In this document: one piece after another, positions 36,024-46,706 of the stretch | How positions within the stretch are numbered: the stretch's first letter is position 1 | How the letters are laid out: each line of letters starts with the position of its first letter | From: Beta vulgaris subsp. vulgaris | Lineage: Eukaryota > Streptophyta > Magnoliopsida > Caryophyllales > Amaranthaceae | DNA: 64,000 bases | Assembly (NCBI RefSeq): GCF_026745355.1 | Contig: NC_079206.1 | Span: forward strand, 34,116,653-34,180,652 | Direction: 5' to 3' | Program-made: the position numbers and the translations under genes | Notes under the pieces: model-generated | What the model was told of the DNA's origin: nothing | The model's input: the letters and a program-made list of their open reading frames with translations, nothing else | Database searches by the model: none

Positions 36024-36944
36024 CTAGGCATCATCTTCTATAGCTTTGACAACATTGAGTGCATCACTTTCGAGACAAATATTATTGAAACCTGATCTTT
36101 GACCAACCTGTAGTCCATATCGAGTCGTTGCTGCTTCGGCCAAGGTTGGGTCCCAGTCCACCAATATCTTCTTCGTGGCTGTCAACAACACCACCCCCCT
36201 TTCATCCCGACACACAACCCCCAAGCTAACATATTCACCCTTCATGACATGCGCATCGACATTCACCTTAATCACCCCTCTGGATGGTTTGGCCCAACTT
36301 GTGATGGATACACGTTGGTTAGACATTTGAGGGAAACATGGAAAGACATGTTGTGCATATGAGCAATATGACTCTACTAAACATTGGAAACTCACAACCA
36401 TAGCAGCACCATTCATCACCTCATTCGCATACACATACTTGTTTCGACAAAACCACAACGCTCATGCAATGGTCATTATTTCTCGTACCTCTTGCAATCC
36501 CACCTAACCCACCCACCATTCGAATTTCGACGCAAAAGACCCCATAGGTGCCTCCCTCACTAACTGCCCAAAGTGACTAGCCTCCCAAACCACTTTCGTA
36601 ACTTCGCATTCAAACAAAACATGGCAAAAGGACTCCACCTCAATCCCACAACACGAGCAGAGTTCATCATGTGTGATATGGCGCCTAAAGAGCTCCTCCT
36701 TCACAGCCATAGTACCCCTACATGCTTGCCATACAAAGTGGCAAGGTTTCGGAGGGCCACGCATTCCCCACACCATGCGCCACAAATTATTATTATTGTG
36801 GTTCTCGTCGACTTGGCGACCTAGCATTCCCATCCAATACCCAGACTTAACATAATAAATGCCATCTTTTGTTAAACTCCAGTATCGTGTATCATCAGTA
36901 GGAAATAGCGATCAAGGGGTTTGTAAAATCGCCTTGTAGTCTGC

Positions 36945-38528
36945 TGATAAGTGGACTTTAGGTTCACTTATTTGCATTTAGTTTAGGTCATTTAGATTCA
37001 TTTTAGGCCATATAGTTTCCTTTTTCTTCCCCGTTTCCATCATTTCTCATATTCTCATGCTTAGCATTTAGTTTTAGTTCATTTGCATATTGTTAGGTTG
37101 CATATAGGTCATTTCATTTGCATGTGCATTCTACCCCCCTCCCCCATCTAATATGTTCTTGGAGTGTCTTGAAGCAAAGATAAGCAAGGAAGAGGCTCCA
37201 AGGAGCGGGCGCTCCTGAGGAAGAGGAGCGGGCGCTCCATATTAGACAAAGGCAAATGGCAGTAGCTTGGAGCGGCCCAGGAGCGATCCAGGAGCGGGAG
37301 CTCCAAGGCTGGAGCGGGCGCTCCATGTTAGTAGGAGCGGGAGCTCCATCGTTCAAATTTCCCATTATTGGCAGAAGCTTGGAGCGGCCCAGGAGCGGGC
37401 GCTCCGTATTGGCTGGAGCGGGCGCTCTGACGTCCAAATTTTCTAATTTGTGTTTCGTCTTTTACAACTTTGCCCTTATTTCTACGGGGTATAAAACCAA
37501 TTTTGTAATAATTCTAATACTAAGCTTTTAATTTCTGAATTAATTAGTTCTAATTAGAGAGAGTTTTTAGAGAGAGAAGTAGAACTTAGAGAGAGAAACT
37601 ATATCTAAACTTTTGAAAGTGGGTTATTGAAGCTATTTCAATGGAGTTTTGCATTTGATTTTCATCCATCTTTGAGTATTTCTTCTATCTCTTCTCTTTA
37701 TTAACTTCTAAACTTGTTTTAGTATTGATTAGTAGTAATTAGTTGATGATTAGCTTATTAGATATGATTTTCACCATTGTTGTTTCACCATGGATGCTTC
37801 AAGCTTTTTATTTATTCATTTCCATGGCTAGTGAGTAGATTAGTAGCTAGTGGAAGGGGATGACCTTGTTAATCATGTGTTGCCCTTGAAAGTTAAGCTT
37901 GGGGGTGTGATTTGGGTGAGATTGTGTTGTCTAGCTAATTTGATTGCCTTGTTTATTTGATTGATCACCATTTAAACTTATTGTGGAAATCTAAGGTGAA
38001 GGATTGAGAAATGAAACCTTAGATAGACCTTTAGCTAGATTTTAGGTTGGCTTCACCATGAAAATAGGTGATTGACTCCCTAGGACCTTATTTGGGTCAT
38101 TATGAGTTGTGGAAATGCATGCTTGATTAATTGATTTTACCATGAGAATAGGTAAAATCGGTTAATTAAGCCCTCTTAATTAGCTCGAGAGAGTAATTAG
38201 GAAACGTTTGAGTGACTTAGTCCCCTAATCGACCCTAATGAATCCCCTTGGCTTGACAATTTGGTTAATTATTTGTTAGCTTGTGAATCCCCTATCCCTG
38301 GTGTCCTCTTAATATAGTTTAATTCGAATCATTTAGTCTATTTGTTAGTTTCTTAGTTCCTTATTTCTTAGTTGTTCACTAATCTCAAAAAACCCCCAAA
38401 AATAGTCTTAGCTCGCCAAATCGCATTCAACCCTTGATTAATCTTTGCTTCCTCGTGGATTCGACCCTTTCTTACCCTATATTAGGTTAAGTTAGGTATT
38501 TAATTTGGCACGTGCAACGACCGTGTCA
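36945..38528 (+). mobile_element. Solo LTR (Athila/Tat-like) inside LINE
   Basis: Starts TGATAAGTGGACTTTAGG and ends ACGACCGTGTCA, flanked by TCTGC and TCTAC (one mismatch), fitting a 5-bp duplication. The 3' part holds CTCGTGGATTCGACCC, a phrase I associate with Tat/Athila LTR ends. It contains no coding domain. LINE frames resume on both sides. Confidence 0.75.
37190..37435. repeat. GC-rich palindrome array in solo LTR
   Basis: The near-palindrome GGAGCGGGCGCTCC occurs about five times, with variants GGAGCGGGAGCTCC, within a two-copy repeat of roughly 115 bp that begins AGCTTGGAGCGGCCCAGGAG. It is strongly GC-rich against its surroundings. Confidence 0.85.
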
Positions 38529-39290
38529 TCTACATCATCTAAAACATGATTGGATCAGTGGCTCGTTCCATGCTTTCATGGAGGTATCCAAACAATTAGC
38601 TACATTAGAGATTGATGTCATAGCTTCGATAGATCGCGGCAGTGGAGGAGAGTCCTTCCCCATGATCTAAGCCTCCTCCCACACCTTAATGTTTTTACCA
38701 TCCCCAACCCGCCACACGAGACCTTGACGTAAGAGAGATTTGGCCCCCCATGTGCCCCGCCAAGAGTAGCTAGGGTCATAACCTCGTCGGGCATCTAATA
38801 CATCATCATGTTTGAAATATCGAGCTTTGAGGATAGAGTGCAGGAGGGTCGAAGGGTTCGAGTGCAGCCTCCATACTTGTTTAGCCAACAAAGCTTGGTT
38901 AAACACCCTTAAATCTCGAAACCCCTACCCCCATTGGCCTTCGGCTTACATAAAGACTCCTACGATAGCCAATGCATTTTACGCGCTTCTTCAGTAGACC
39001 CCCACCAAAATCGAGACAGCATGGTATGAATTTCTTCCAACACCCCATCCGGAAGTTTGAAAATACTCATCATGTATGTCGGAATGGCTTGCACCACAAC
39101 TTTAATGAGCACTTCTTTCCCCGGTCGTGAGAGCAGCTTGCCTTGCCAGCGTTGATTTTTCTTCCAAATTCTCTCCTTAATGCTAGCAAAAGTCACTTTC
39201 TTAGATTTATCTATGATGGTAGGTAAGCCCAAGTATTTTTCATGCTTTTCCACCTCTCTGACCCCCAATAAAGATGACATCTTACTAGAG

Positions 39291-39424
39291 TCTCAGAGCG
39301 CTTTTCAGGCCCTAGAGTACTCTTTTCGAAGTCTCGAACCAAAGCGAGACATGTCTTTCTCGCTTTTCGAAGATTTACGGAGAAGTGCTCTAGCCGCCTC
39401 GGCAGGAGAAAAATATAAAAGCTT
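39291..39424 (+). pseudogene. Unidentified reading frame, left part
   Basis: Plus-strand frame reading FQALEYSFRSLEPKRDMSFS then LFEDLRRSALAASAGEKYKS, ending where the solo LTR is inserted. Removing the LTR and one AGCTT copy keeps this frame open into 44676-44864 (LSKRKCYMALITQNVMSSVG). I do not recognise the protein. The antisense frame is also open, so coding is uncertain. Confidence 0.3.
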
Positions 39425-42400
39425 TGTAATACTCCGTATTTTGGGAGTTAATTCGTATTAATTAAGAAAATATAAAGAAGTTAATAAAAAGGTATTTGAG
39501 TATTATTTACAATAATAGGAATAAAATAATGATAATATGAGTTAGTTTAGTAAATTTCGGAGTTTATAAAAGGTTAAACCGAATTTACATGACCTAGGGT
39601 TGAAGGGGAGTATAAAAGGAAAAGGAGAAGGAAAAAATTAGAAAACAAAAAGAAAACCATAATTACTGAGAACCTCTTCTTATATAATGACAGAGATTTC
39701 AAAAGTGTGAGGTGATGTCATTAACTATAATGATTGTTGAGAACCTTTTCTTATAAGTCTAAACCATAGAGCACACAATATATCTCAAGTTCCCTCTACT
39801 CAAAAATTTCCACAAACTTCTTTCATATTTCTTTGAGACGGATATTACAAAGTCCTATCTCTTAATCCATTCTTGACCTTCACAATTGATTTTTGCTTGA
39901 CTTTTATTCTCTTACTTGTCAAGTTCGTTCAATGGTTTTTGAAGTTGGGTCTTTGGATTGTGAGTTGGAAATTTGTGTAGCACATGCATCCTAAGTTTGA
40001 AAACTGAGATTCTTGAGGCTTTTGGGACTAACAAGTGCTTAACCATGATGGTGGTAAGTGTAGCATATAAAATTATGTGTATATGATTTACCTAAAATAA
40101 ATGTGTGTAAGATGATCCTTTTCGATAATGACAAAAGGGGGAAGAATATGTATGATGCTTATGGTCAAATATAGTTAAGTCTATATCCTTCTATGATGAA
40201 TGTTCTTTGTATGATGTGTTTATTTATGTTGATATTTCCTTCATATACATGCATGACTTGTTTATTATGGTGAATTAAAGTACATCGTTTATTGCTTAAT
40301 TTGTGATAAGCATCATTTGTTTGTCATCATCAAAAAGGGGGAAATTGTTGAGTCATGTAGTATTTTGATGATTGTAAACAAATGATGATTATCTAACTAA
40401 CATGTGTGTTTGAGATGTGCATATTACATTAACATGAAACAAGTCATCAAAGGTTGAATATATCACATCATGAAGGTCTTCCCACAAGTGAAGTTCCTAA
40501 AAGAGTTCCTATAAGAAACACAAATAGAGCGGTTCCTAGGTACATCCTATGAGGAACATTGAATATGAAGTTCTAGAGCAGTTCCTGAGTGGGAGAGCAA
40601 TATAACGTTTCAGAGTTGAAACAAGAAGTTCCTGAGCAGGAACTATGAGTGCGAAGTTTCTTAAAGGAACTAGCACATGCGAAGTTCCAAAGTGTGAGCT
40701 ATCAACATGCGGTTCTTGAGTTGGAGCAGCATGGAGCATAAGGCAGAAAATATGAGTTTATTTTCTAGGATTCATGTAAGTATATGGAAACATGAAAGGT
40801 AATGGAACAAGGTCTAAAGGAACTCGTAAGGTCAAAGGAACTCGTGGAACTTAGAGTCAAAAGTATTTAAGAGTCAATAAATCTGATGCATATTATTATC
40901 TTAATCTATAAGAATTTATTTAGAGTTTATTTCTTAATAAATCTCTACGTGGTTAAATATTTATAAATAATATGCATTAGTTGTTTTAGGATAAGTTTTA
41001 GTTTTAAAATAAAAGATAAGTTTTAGTTTTAAAATAAAAGATAAGTTTTTAGTTTTAAAATAAAAGATAAGTTTAAATAAAATCGATTTCTTTAGGAATC
41101 TGATTTTAATTAATTTAATTTTATCCTTTTAGTTTTTGGAATATAAAAAGGCTAGATTTATAATACGTATAATGAGTATTGTTAAAGAAATTGTCTGTCT
41201 GTTCCTCTCTAAAGGAATAGACGTGGTAGTCTATTAATCTAAGTTAAAGGAACTAACTATTAAAAGGAACTAGACTTAGGATGGTGCATTACAACGGTAC
41301 AGTTATGTCAGTTGAGTAAATTATGCCTAGATTATAGGTAACCGTTTTATTTAAGGAAAAATCTGATTTTAAGGAAAATCTTTTTAAGGAAAAGATTTTA
41401 TTTTTCAAAAGATAATAAATATATTATTCTGTTTTTACGGAAGAAATTTAAAGATAATATTTTTATTAAAATGATTTAATTTCAGATTAATAATTAATAT
41501 GTTTTTAATTAAATCAGATTTTCAAATTAATGGTTAAAGTGGTTGCTAAAATTAAGGAGCAGTAATTTATTCTCTCCCACATTTAACAGTGATCATGGAG
41601 ATCATGGGATGTTTAAGGAACGTGTTCCTTCGAGTAAGGAACATCATGGGATAATGGTTTAACCACTAACACATGATTAATCCCACGTTCATTCTAAAAG
41701 ACTGCTATAAATATACAAGTTCAATTGAGTTTCAAATTGTCTGACTGGTGTCTTTCCATAGTGTTAGACTTATGTCATTCCATAAGTTTGGCTTAAGGAA
41801 TAGCGTTACAAAAGAAATATATAATCTATTCCTTGTTTGAGTCAGTTCCTTTGAGTTTCAAGTTCCTACGAGTGCCATGTTCCTTTATAGTTATTCAGTT
41901 TCTATATACTAGAGTTAAACCAAATTATCAAGCGTCTGTATTTGAGTTTGGGGTTAAAGGGTTTGAGTGAACTCTTGTAATGGGAACTTGGTAAAGAGTT
42001 TGAGTGAATTCTTGTATTAAGTTCGAGTTAGGAACTTGAGTAAGTTCGAGTTAGGAACTTGAGTAAGTTCTTGTTGTGTATGCGTAGACTTAGGGTGAAG
42101 TCTATTGAGGGATGAAGGGTTTGAGTAAACCTTTGGTAAAGAGTTGTGAGAAGTCTTGAAAGGCTTAGAGTTAAGTCTAGAGTATAGAGTGGAGATTGTG
42201 AGAGAGTTGGAGTTTCGAGTGGAACTTGAGTATGTAATAGGTTGAATCATAGGAGATTTCCTATTATAGTGAAGAGTTTAAATCCTGAGTAGGTCGTGGT
42301 TTTTCTTCTTGTATTGAGACAAGAAGTTTCCACGTAAAAATCTCTCTTGCACTTACAGTTCCTTATTGCTTATGTTTTAAATTCCGCATTATTTGGGCAA

Positions 42401-44675
42401 TAAGTTCCACACTACAATTCACCCCCCCTCTTGTAGTGTTCCTAGTGAAATAACACTTCACATTCGACGGTTCGAGGGTGCGTGACGAATGCGAGCAAGT
42501 GTGTGAGTGTGTGCGTCCATGGGTACGAACGTGCGAAGAGTTGGGTGAGTCGTGCAACGATTTGAGGCTGTAGACGAAGGTGTTGTGCACGACGAGATTA
42601 GAAGAGGTGAGCGAGGGAGTACGAAGTGTGCGACGCCATTACGCAAAGCGAACGAACGTCGAGACGGGGCTGTGCGAGTCGTGTCGAGGACTGTGCGAGC
42701 AAGGGTTCGTGTTCGAGCGTGTTGTGCGAGACTGGAGGTGTGAAGGCTGCGCGACGAGACGAGTCATCGCTGTGTGCGACAGATTTGGGAGCGTGCGAAG
42801 TCGCGAGGTTGGTGCGACGGTTTCGGTTGTGCGCGTGGGAGTGGTGCGCGTGTGTGGTGTGGTGTTTCGGTTCCGGAGGTCGGTCGCCGGAGTTCTTTTG
42901 CCGGCGAGATTTAGCGGTATAACTTATGTACTTAACATTATATCAGTTTTATTAGTTTAATATTATATTTACTGTTTTCGTAATTACGTAAGTTGTAATT
43001 AGTAATTAGTAATTAAAGTTGTTTAGTAATTAATTAGACTGTTTAATTAGTTAATTTATTATTCTGTTTTTAAGTTAAGAATCTGGTTAAGGTTTGTAAT
43101 TGAATAAGATGGGACGTAGAAAAAGTGTCTTATTGTTATTAGTTAAAGTTATCATCTTATTATGCGTGATCTGATTTATGGGACATACAACTTTTGGACA
43201 TAAGACCTAAATCTTGGACATAAGACCTAACTTTTGAACATGAGACCTAACTCTTGGACGTAAGACTGGATTTCTGGACATAAGACGTGGTTGGTCTTAT
43301 GACTTAATTGGTTTGGTAAAATAGTGGACTAATGACACTAACTAAGTGTAGTTGCTCACTAACTTTGACTCTTAAAAGACGCTAAATCCACTAGAATAGA
43401 AAAGTAACGAAAGTTCTTGAATAAGGTATTAGCTATCGTTTAATTCGAATCATTAGATCGTTATGGTCTTAGTACGTAGTAGTTGTTAGTGTTATCAAGG
43501 ACGTAGCACTAAAGCTTTTTATTAACGGTTTAGGTCCCAATTTCATAAGCGGCTCGTTCAATTAAGACAGCGAAAATTCTCCGTTACAAGGTACGTACGC
43601 GTACCAGTTTAATTCCAAGTTTTAGTATCATGATTAGGTTGCAATTCATTTTATTGGAACCTAGAAGCATGATAGGGAACATTTGTTTGTGATTGTTTGG
43701 TTAGACGTTTGTAACGTGAAATTGATATGTTGCATTGAGATGCAAAGTTCTATCGTAGCGTAAATATAAGCATTATTAATCTGATCCATAGTGTAACGAG
43801 TGTGTTACAAGAGATAAGATTTGAGCATTGTAATTAAGAGAACATGTAAATGACTCTTTGAGGTTATGAAAAGAATATACAGTAGTAAAAGTGAATTATG
43901 GCAATAACTTGTAGCTGGACTCCCTACAAGTAATGAACAATGGGGGGAGTGTGGGACTTGTCCTACACTCCTACGTAAGCCTACTGTGACGACAGTAGTG
44001 TCCTTATATTTTTGATAACTCAAGTAGGCGGAAGGTTTCGTTCGATCTTGGAGGTATGCATACTAAGGTGATGGGTGTGAGACGGAACAAAACCGTATTT
44101 GCATTTCATCTAATAGACCAAGTTGTCTATTAAGGATTCAGTATCCCGTATGATTCTAGTAAGATGACGGTGCCCGTTCAATGCCAAATAAAAAAAGATT
44201 AAAGGATGTGACATAACTTAGTATCATATATCATATTGTTCATGTGTGCATCATTTATGTTCATATATTTCAATGGTTCATTACGTACTCAGCATAGCTG
44301 ATTCTGTGTGTTATTATGTGTTTGTTGACCTGTGATGAATCATTGACGCTTCAATGGGGAGCAGACTAGGTGTGCTGGTGCTGCTGCATGATATCAAGCA
44401 TACGGGGGCTAGTCTTTAGTTTTGAAGTTAAACATTTTGGATTAAGTATTATTGAATTTTATAGAGCGTTCTTAAATGGTTTGAGGTTTAAATAAAAGGG
44501 GTCATCTATGATTCCCGAGTTGTATTTACATTTTTCATTCCGATGCATTTTAGTTTTTGAGACAATGATTTGAGTTACCATTTTTCTATTTATGCCTTGC
44601 GTTCCATCGCGGCGGTAACACTCCCAAAGTCGATGCGACGTAGTTGTAGACGTGTATGGATTTTGGGGTGTTACA
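39425..44675 (+). mobile_element. Solo LTR with AGCTT duplication, split by copia
   Basis: Begins TGTAATACTCCGTATTTTGG and ends GGGGTGTTACA, with AGCTT directly on both sides (39420-39424 and 44676-44680). Without the nested copia piece the LTR is about 2.5 kb. The family recurs reversed at 608-2614. The GC-rich block 42470-42910, with open frames in several phases, is LTR sequence. No internal retrotransposon region remains, so this is a recombination product of two LTRs. Confidence 0.85.
39690..42460 (+). mobile_element. Ty1/copia 3' end: tract plus LTR
   Basis: Nested in the solo LTR. A polypurine tract AAAAAGGGGGAAAT at 40332-40345 is followed by an LTR starting TGTTGAGTCATGTAG at 40346, a SIRE-like arrangement. 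The LTR runs to about 42460 past ATTCACCCCCCCTCTTGTAG. 39690-40331 would be non-coding DNA upstream of the tract. The left edge is estimated from loss of similarity to the other LTR copy. No pol domains remain. Confidence 0.6.
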
Positions 44676-44864
44676 AGCTTGAGTAAGAGAAAGTGTTATA
44701 TGGCTCTCATAACTCAGAATGTTATGTCAAGCGTTGGGCACCAGCTGATTGTGTCCGTGGTTAGTGCCTTAGCACTTCCTCGACGAAGTCATGTAAAAGG
44801 GAATCTCAGTCCTGCATCCAAAAGCCAGCTAATATACGACAAAATGGGCTTTAGGAGCACTTAA
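44676..44864 (+). pseudogene. Unidentified reading frame, right part
   Basis: Continues the frame of 39291-39424 after the solo LTR: SLSKRKCYMALITQNVMSSV, then SALALPRRSHVKG, ending FRST with stop at 44864. Family unknown. Frame continuity across the insertion is the only support. Confidence 0.3.
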
Positions 44865-45164
44865 GATAGTGGCTTTCTCGTCAAGAATCTCGAAAGAGTA
44901 GTCAGAGATAGGCATTGTCAAGGACAAATGACTAGGGTCTGGGCCTTTTTTTTTTCCGTCCACTTTCGGTTGGCTATTGTGAAAACCTGGGTCAGAAACA
45001 GGACCTAAATGTCTTTTAATTTCAGACGAAGTGGTGGAAGGACTCTGAGATCCCTCAGAGGAATTAGGTCTTCTCTCATCACCCTCATCAGGGGCGTCTC
45101 TCATTTCTACTTCTCTTCTGAACGGACTTGCCTCCGGTTGGATTTGTACAAAGGGTTCTTCCAT
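44829..45164 (-). CDS. Hypothetical acidic ORF, 111 codons
   Basis: ATG at 45164; the product is hydrophilic and Ser/Pro/acid rich (MRDAPDEGDERRPNSSEGSQ), with MPISDYSFEILDEKATIL near the end. It has no homologue I can name and could be the N-terminal part of a retroelement protein. It overlaps the end of the plus-strand frame, so at most one of them is real. Confidence 0.25.
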   Translation of the reverse strand: MEEPFVQIQPEASPFRREVEMRDAPDEGDERRPNSSEGSQSPSTTSSEIKRHLGPVSDPGFHNSQPKVDGKKKGPDPSHLSLTMPISDYSFEILDEKATILSAPKAHFVVY

Positions 45165-45299
45165 GAAATTCTCAAAAAAAAGAAAACTAAGCTACTGGCT
45201 GAGCACTTTTACAAAGGGTTTCTCTCTCCGTCCCCGTTGTTTCTCCATGTGTCTTTGAAGAGAAAAAGGGAATATGACATCTTGAAGGTATTATTCCCC

Positions 45300-45986
45300 T
45301 GACATTCTCAACCCATTTCAGAAAAAAATGGATAATCAGACCCAAATCCCCAAAAACGGCTGCATATGATTGACTGATTTAATACATCCAATCATTGCTT
45401 GCCACGTGGTGAATTCTGATTGCTTAGCCAATTGAATTCTCCCAATCTAGGGTGACATCAAATGACAACTTTCAAATCTCAAACACTATGAAAAGTCCCC
45501 TCAACATCAGATAAAGGGCAGATCATATTAAATTATGTGCCATCACTCTGTTAAAATACACACACGCACTCACTCTCTCTCATTATACCTATTTCTTTAC
45601 GAACTGACCTGAGTTTCGGAGGGGGAACCACCATCGAAACCTCCAGGATTGGTTTCCTTTACTGCAGGTTCAGAACGAAGATCAAGGCATCACTAGCACA
45701 AGTCTCCAAGAGAACTCTTTTAGAGGAAGAAGCATCTTAACTTTATAGGCTCGTAACAAACTTGGGTTGCTTTGTCCAACTTGTGTTACAATGTGTGACC
45801 TGATAGGATTTATGTATTTTAGTCGTAGACCTAATCAATATTGTCCTACTAATCATATTTATTCTCTAGCAAGCAAATATAATAACCAAAATAATTAACT
45901 TTATTATCTTCATAATTGATTTCCTATTTATATTTAGTAATTGTCAGTATGTCTGAGTTCTTTCATAGTAACGATCCATTAAGAAT
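45300..45986. other. Non-coding stretch, possible LTR fragment
   Basis: Around 45590-45670 the words TTTACGAACTGACCTGAG, TTTCGGAGGGGGAACCACC and TTTCCTTTACTGCAGG resemble the 3' part of gypsy LTRs as I remember them. No ends or domains are defined. It borders the CACTA element at 45987. Confidence 0.3.
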
Positions 45987-45999
45987 CACTAGTAGAGAA

Positions 46000-46400
46000 A
46001 AGGCAATTTGCGTCGGACGTGAGGTGCCCATTTGCGTCGGACCCTGGTGCGACGCCAAAGCCCTCGACGCAAATGACAAGGAAACGATCTGCGTCGCTCG
46101 GGAAACGACGCAAATGGTGAGCTATGTGCGTCGCACCTATATACGGTGCGACGCACATTTCCTTCCAACCAGGCCAGCATGAGAAGACAATGTGCGTCGC
46201 ACCTTGGCCATGTGCGACGCACATTGCCCTGCTGCCATGCTGTTGAGAAGGCAATGTGCGTCGCACATTGCCTAGGTGCGACGCACATGGCCTTCTCAGC
46301 AGCATGGCAGCAGGGAAATGTGCGTCGCACATGGCCTAGGTGCGACGCACATTGTGGGTAATTTGCGTCACTTGTGCCATGTGCGACGCAAATTGTTCAT
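46000..46400. repeat. CACTA left subterminal palindromic repeats
   Basis: Alternating TGTGCGTCGCACxTGG and CCTAGGTGCGACGCACA words make a chain of inverted repeats, with CTTCTCAGCAGCATGGCAG-like spacers also inverted. By family knowledge such arrays bind the TNPA protein. Confidence 0.85.
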
Positions 46401-46706
46401 AAAATTATTTTTTTTTTCGATTTTTTCAGATTTTCTGTTGGTTTGTTTACATATTACTAATATTCGATGATTCAAAACTAAACAAACATTCATATTAATA
46501 ATTGTGAGGGGAAAATTCGGCAGAGTCTCCTTTGTAATATGGATAACCCAAGAAATCGTTGGGAATATATATATATATATATATATCAAAACCTGTTTCA
46601 ATACATCTCAAATAATCCCAAGCAAGCAAACCAATGTTGCCATATACTCAACCAAAGTTGCAATAATAAACAATTATGTACATCTACTACACTTACTACA
46701 CTAACA

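Larger units (their letters stand above)
36024..39290 (-). pseudogene. LINE (L1-type) ORF2 remnant with RNase H
   Basis: Minus-strand non-LTR retrotransposon, 5'-truncated near 39290. Order: end of the reverse transcriptase region (MSSLLGVREVEKHEKYLGLP at 39280, then RFWWGSTEEARKMHWLS), MFNQALLAKQVWRLHSNPST at 38906, zf-RVT region (PKPCHFVWQACRGTMAVKEE, then CSCCGIEVESFCHVLFEC) at 36833-36504, and an RNase H domain (SRGVIKVNVDAHVMKGEYVS, LESDALNVVKAI) ending at 36024. Stops and frameshifts make it dead. A solo LTR interrupts it at 36945-38528. No poly(A) tail or duplication was found. Confidence 0.87.

Noticed and set aside
42458..42960. Open frames of up to 126 codons on both strands
   Set aside because: Same GC-rich LTR block as at 1765-2200; compositional artefact of repeated GTGCGAG-type words.
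45979..46361. Frames such as a 117-codon minus ORF and a 71-codon plus ORF with repeated CVA/RRT words
   Set aside because: They are translations of the palindromic CACTA subterminal repeat, open on both strands because of periodicity.
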